Origin: an uncultured Eudoraea sp.
Lineage (GTDB): Bacteria > Bacteroidota > Bacteroidia > Flavobacteriales > Flavobacteriaceae
Direction of reading: 5' to 3'
NCBI GenBank assembly: GCA_905479615.1
Contig: CAJQNH010000225.1
Location: 1-10,142 of the forward strand
Length of the DNA: 10,142 nucleotides
The notes below the pieces were generated by a model that was not told the DNA's origin, searched no databases, and saw only the letters and a program-made list of their open reading frames with translations. Position numbers and translations under genes: made by a program. Positions 7,894-10,142 of this stretch are shown here, piece after piece. Numbering within the stretch: the stretch's first letter is position 1; every line of letters starts with the position of its first letter.

Positions 7894-8020
7894 GTAATAT
7901 AAAAACTTTTAACCAATAGTTGAATAAGTCATATGGGTTCCTCTCAGTCAAAAGGCATTTATAACTATATGATTTATCGATACTGAAGGCCCATATTCAA
8001 ATTGGATATCCTTCCTAGTT
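7888..8020. repeat. Nested inverted repeats in the intergenic region
   Basis: Four perfect inverted pairs are nested in order: AACTAGG 7888-7894 with CCTAGTT 8014-8020; TTGAAT 7920-7925 with ATTCAA 7995-8000; ATATGGG 7931-7937 with CCCATAT 7990-7996 (this overlaps the previous right arm by two bases); and TCAGT 7944-7948 with ACTGA 7982-7986. Together they could form a bulged hairpin of about 80-130 nt. The outermost left arm includes the stop codon of the patatin gene. There is no T-run after it, so it is not a classic terminator. Each pair alone could be chance in AT-rich DNA; only the nesting makes it notable. Confidence 0.35.
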
Positions 8021-8040
8021 TGTAGCGAAGTTATTCCTTA

Positions 8041-8069
8041 TTTAGTCAAAAAACTGTAAATTACCTTTT
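8041..8069 (+). promoter_or_regulatory. Putative Bacteroidetes-type promoter for the GH109-like gene
   Basis: TACCTTTT (8062-8069) differs from the -7 consensus TAnnTTTG only at the last base. TTTA (8041-8044) lies 17 bases upstream and resembles the -33 TTTG, though the spacing is slightly short. Transcription would start near 8076, leaving a leader of about 13 bases before the ATG at 8089. It is downstream of the hairpin region, in keeping with an independent unit. Matched by eye only. Confidence 0.3.
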
Positions 8070-8088
8070 AAGTCCAAAAAGTTTTCAG

Positions 8089-9486
8089 ATGAAAAATATT
8101 GACCGAAGAAACTTCATAAAAAAAACATCACTATCTGCTGCCGGACTTGCGGCGGCATCAATCATTCCAATTTCTGGTCATGCCCAAAATAGCAGGGAGA
8201 CGAACGCCGTGTATATGGGTGGGTTTACGGCCCCAAAATTAGAAACCGTTAAGATTGCGGTAATAGGAGTAGGCGCCAGAGGACCGGCTCATTTACAATT
8301 TGCCGCCGCCCTGCCAGGGACAGAAATAGTTGCGATATGCGATCTCTATGAAGATCTTGCCACTAAATGGGCTACAGTGGTTACTGAAATGGGTAGAGGT
8401 GAAAGACATCAGGGTATTGCTACTTATTTCGGACACGAAGATAAATGGAAATTGATGCTAGAAGAAGTAAAGCCCGATATGGTTTTTATTGCAACAAATT
8501 GGACCAATCATGCTCCAATGGCTATTGAAGTAATGAAAAAGGGAGCACATGCCTTTGTTGAAGTACCCCTGGGTATTAGTATTGACGAGCTCTGGAAGAT
8601 TGTAGACACATCTGAAAAGACGAGAAAGCACTGTATGATGATGGAAAATGTGAACTACGGTCGTGACGAGTTACTATTTTTAAATATGTGCAGATTAGGG
8701 CTCGTTGGTGATTTATTACACGGGGAGGCAGCTTATATTCATGATTTAAGGACACAGATGGATGAGGTTGAACGCGGAACAGGTTCCTGGCGTACCTACC
8801 ATTATGCCAAAAGAAACGGCAACCTCTACCCTACTCATGGCCTTGGTCCGGTAGCACAATACATGAATCTGGGTCGCACAGAAGACTCTTTTAAAAGTTT
8901 GGTCTCCTATTCCACTCCTGCCAGAGGTCGCGCTCTTTATGCAAAAGAAAACTATCCTCCGGACCATAAATGGAATCAACTGGATTATAAAGGGGGTGAT
9001 ATGAACACCTCAATTATTAAGTCAAGTCTTGGAAGAACAATTATGGTGCAATGGGATGAAACCAGTCCCCGACCTTATTCCAGACTTAATTTAATACAGG
9101 GAACAAAAGGGATTTTGGCCGGTTTTCCAACCCGGGTTGCTTTGGAAGGTGGTATTGATGGTATAACAGAAAGTCATCATCAATGGGTAGAGGGGGAACA
9201 ACTGGCGGCACTTTACGAAAAATATGATCACCCGTTATACAAACGCTTGTCCTCTACTACCAGTGAAAGTGGGCATGGAGGTATGGATGGGATGATGGTC
9301 TACCGGATTATTGAATGTCTTAGAAATGGCCTACCCCTTGATCAAAATGTTTATGAAGGTTGTTTCTGGAGTGCGGTTTCACCTTTAAGTGAACGTTCTG
9401 TAGCTAATGACGGAGCTCCACAGTCATTTCCAGATTTTACCCGGGGTAATTGGAAAGAAACGAAACCTTTGGATATCATATCATGA
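8089..9486 (+). CDS. Tat-exported Gfo/Idh/MocA-family protein, glycoside hydrolase family 109-like
   Basis: 465 residues. The N-terminus has a twin-arginine signal (DRRNFIKK at 5-12, then an Ala-rich h-region, ending near GHAQ), so the protein is exported folded with its cofactor. The Rossmann domain starts at VKIAVIGVGARG (54-65), the NAD(P)-binding loop. The C-terminal part resembles GH109 alpha-N-acetylgalactosaminidases, which use bound NAD+ in a redox-elimination mechanism: ENVNYGRDELLFLNM (186-200), HGEAAYIHDLR (211-221), NGNLYPTHGLGP (243-254) and GHGGMDG (395-401). By alignment from memory to the Elizabethkingia enzyme, Glu158, Tyr190, Tyr247 and His250 occupy the positions reported as active-site residues. 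The overall family is firm; the sugar substrate is inferred. The DRRNF start and the promoter-like motif upstream support ATG at 8089. It stands alone, with no SusC/SusD or sulfatase gene beside it within the window. Confidence 0.85.
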   Translation: MKNIDRRNFIKKTSLSAAGLAAASIIPISGHAQNSRETNAVYMGGFTAPKLETVKIAVIGVGARGPAHLQFAAALPGTEIVAICDLYEDLATKWATVVTEMGRGERHQGIATYFGHEDKWKLMLEEVKPDMVFIATNWTNHAPMAIEVMKKGAHAFVEVPLGISIDELWKIVDTSEKTRKHCMMMENVNYGRDELLFLNMCRLGLVGDLLHGEAAYIHDLRTQMDEVERGTGSWRTYHYAKRNGNLYPTHGLGPVAQYMNLGRTEDSFKSLVSYSTPARGRALYAKENYPPDHKWNQLDYKGGDMNTSIIKSSLGRTIMVQWDETSPRPYSRLNLIQGTKGILAGFPTRVALEGGIDGITESHHQWVEGEQLAALYEKYDHPLYKRLSSTTSESGHGGMDGMMVYRIIECLRNGLPLDQNVYEGCFWSAVSPLSERSVANDGAPQSFPDFTRGNWKETKPLDIIS

Positions 9487-9554
9487 TTTCACGGTCTTCG
9501 ATACATTACTATAAATAATTCGTCTCATAATAGATAAGTATTTTCTGTTTGGTT

Positions 9555-10040
9555 ATGAATAAACAAATTAATTCGATAATAAGGCAACTAAATGAGCTTC
9601 AAAATGGTAAGCCCTGGGTAGGAGAAACCTTTGATAAAAAACTTGCAACAATTACAGCAAAAGAGGCATTTAAACGTCCATTACCTAAACTTCATAGTAT
9701 TGCCGAATTAATGGCTCACTTAACCAGTTGGAGAAAAGATATGATTTTGAAGATCGAAACCGGTAAGGGTAGCTTAACTACTGATAGCAATGAAAATTGG
9801 CCTCCTAACCAGGAATTGGAAGCTATTGGCTGGGAAAAGCTTCAGGAAGCATATAAAAAAAGCCTTTCAGACGTAATAATGCTTCTGCAAAGTAAGGATG
9901 ATCAATTCTTAGACGAGCACTATTACGACACAGATTTTAAGGGCTCTTACCCTTATTCCTTTGCTGTTGAAGGCATGCTTCACCACGATATTTATCATCT
10001 GGGTCAAATTGGGCTTGTGATAAAATTGTTAAAGGAATGA
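9555..10040 (+). CDS. DinB-family (DinB/YfiT-like) putative metal-dependent protein
   Basis: 161 residues from ATG 9555. The frame could be extended to TTG at 9549, adding only two residues, but an ATG leading into MNKQIN is the better start. The predicted all-helical protein matches the DinB four-helix bundle. Three histidines are placed as the usual metal triad: His55 in MAHLTSWR (53-60), and His144 and His148 in HHDIYHLGQIG (143-153), the family's signature last helix. DinB-fold proteins include thiol-dependent transferases and stress-induced proteins, and the substrate cannot be read from sequence. Cytoplasmic, with no signal peptide. Its TGA stop overlaps the ATG of the acetyltransferase that follows, so the two are surely co-transcribed and probably translationally coupled. 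The 68 bases upstream show no convincing promoter by eye. Confidence 0.85.
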   Translation: MNKQINSIIRQLNELQNGKPWVGETFDKKLATITAKEAFKRPLPKLHSIAELMAHLTSWRKDMILKIETGKGSLTTDSNENWPPNQELEAIGWEKLQEAYKKSLSDVIMLLQSKDDQFLDEHYYDTDFKGSYPYSFAVEGMLHHDIYHLGQIGLVIKLLKE

Positions 10041-10142
10041 ATCATCCTGTAAAACTCATAACAGAAACTCCCAGATTAGTTCTCCGGGAGTTTGTTCTCA
10101 ATGATGCCGAAAATATTTGGGAACTAAATTCTGACCCTGAGG
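10037..10142 (+). CDS. GNAT-family N-acetyltransferase, N-terminal fragment (3' truncated by window end)
   Basis: The ATG at 10037 overlaps the DinB stop in an ATGA arrangement, and 35 codons are visible before the window ends. The start MNHPVKLITETPRLVLREF, followed by NDAENIWELNSDPE, is the characteristic opening of RimJ/RimL-type GNAT acetyltransferases (ETxRLxLRxF...DA...L..D). These transfer acetyl groups from acetyl-CoA to protein N-termini or small amines. The acetyl-CoA-binding motif lies beyond the window, so function and integrity cannot be checked. A purine stretch, AAAGGA, abuts the ATG but is too close to act as a normal ribosome-binding site; coupling to DinB translation is the likelier route of initiation. 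Confidence 0.8.
   Translation, partial: MNHPVKLITETPRLVLREFVLNDAENIWELNSDPE

Noticed and set aside
9545..9552. TCTGTTTG as a -7 promoter element for the DinB gene.
   Set aside because: Transcription would begin at or after the ATG at 9555, and no -33 partner is visible.

Overview
The window looks like chromosomal DNA of a Bacteroidetes bacterium, most likely of the class Flavobacteriia. The pointers are low GC, short A-rich start contexts with almost no Shine-Dalgarno motifs, exported proteins cleaved just before Gln (LSA|Q, LS|Q), a lipoprotein, a Tat-exported Gfo/Idh/MocA protein, and at least one promoter of the TTTG-N19-TAnnTTTG class. No rRNA, tRNA, CRISPR array, insertion sequence or phage gene was seen. 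Genes are tightly packed and no stretch over 300 bases lacks one.

Layout. Bases 1-714 hold the 3' part of a serine hydrolase (class C beta-lactamase/PBP-like) on the + strand. A 28-bp perfect palindrome (718-745) separates it from a convergent minus-strand gene (781-2145). That gene encodes a 454-residue P-loop protein of the cyclic 2,3-diphosphoglycerate synthase / predicted GTPase family. Divergent from it is a DUF4377-META lipoprotein (2207-2938). Next come an 832-residue MscS-family channel with a large periplasmic N-terminal region (3038-5536) and, 32 bases on, a 774-residue patatin-POTRA-beta-barrel protein resembling type Vd PlpD (5569-7893). After a 195-base gap rich in inverted repeats lies a Tat-exported GH109-like NAD-dependent oxidoreductase/glycosidase (8089-9486). 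A DinB-family protein (9555-10040) follows, and its stop codon overlaps the start of a GNAT acetyltransferase that runs off the window (10037-10142).

How the genes may work together. Much of the window is envelope biology. The channel-patatin pair is the best candidate for a functional unit: an inner-membrane tension sensor next to a patatin lipase domain predicted to be attached to an outer-membrane barrel. The lipoprotein just upstream may belong to the same theme, but a 99-base gap separates it. DinB-GNAT is a translationally coupled pair. The other genes look like independent units. I see no clear-cut novel defence or mobile system. The points most worth a second look are the channel-patatin pair, the cDPG-synthase-like gene in an apparently ordinary bacterium, and the nested inverted repeats upstream of the GH109-like gene.
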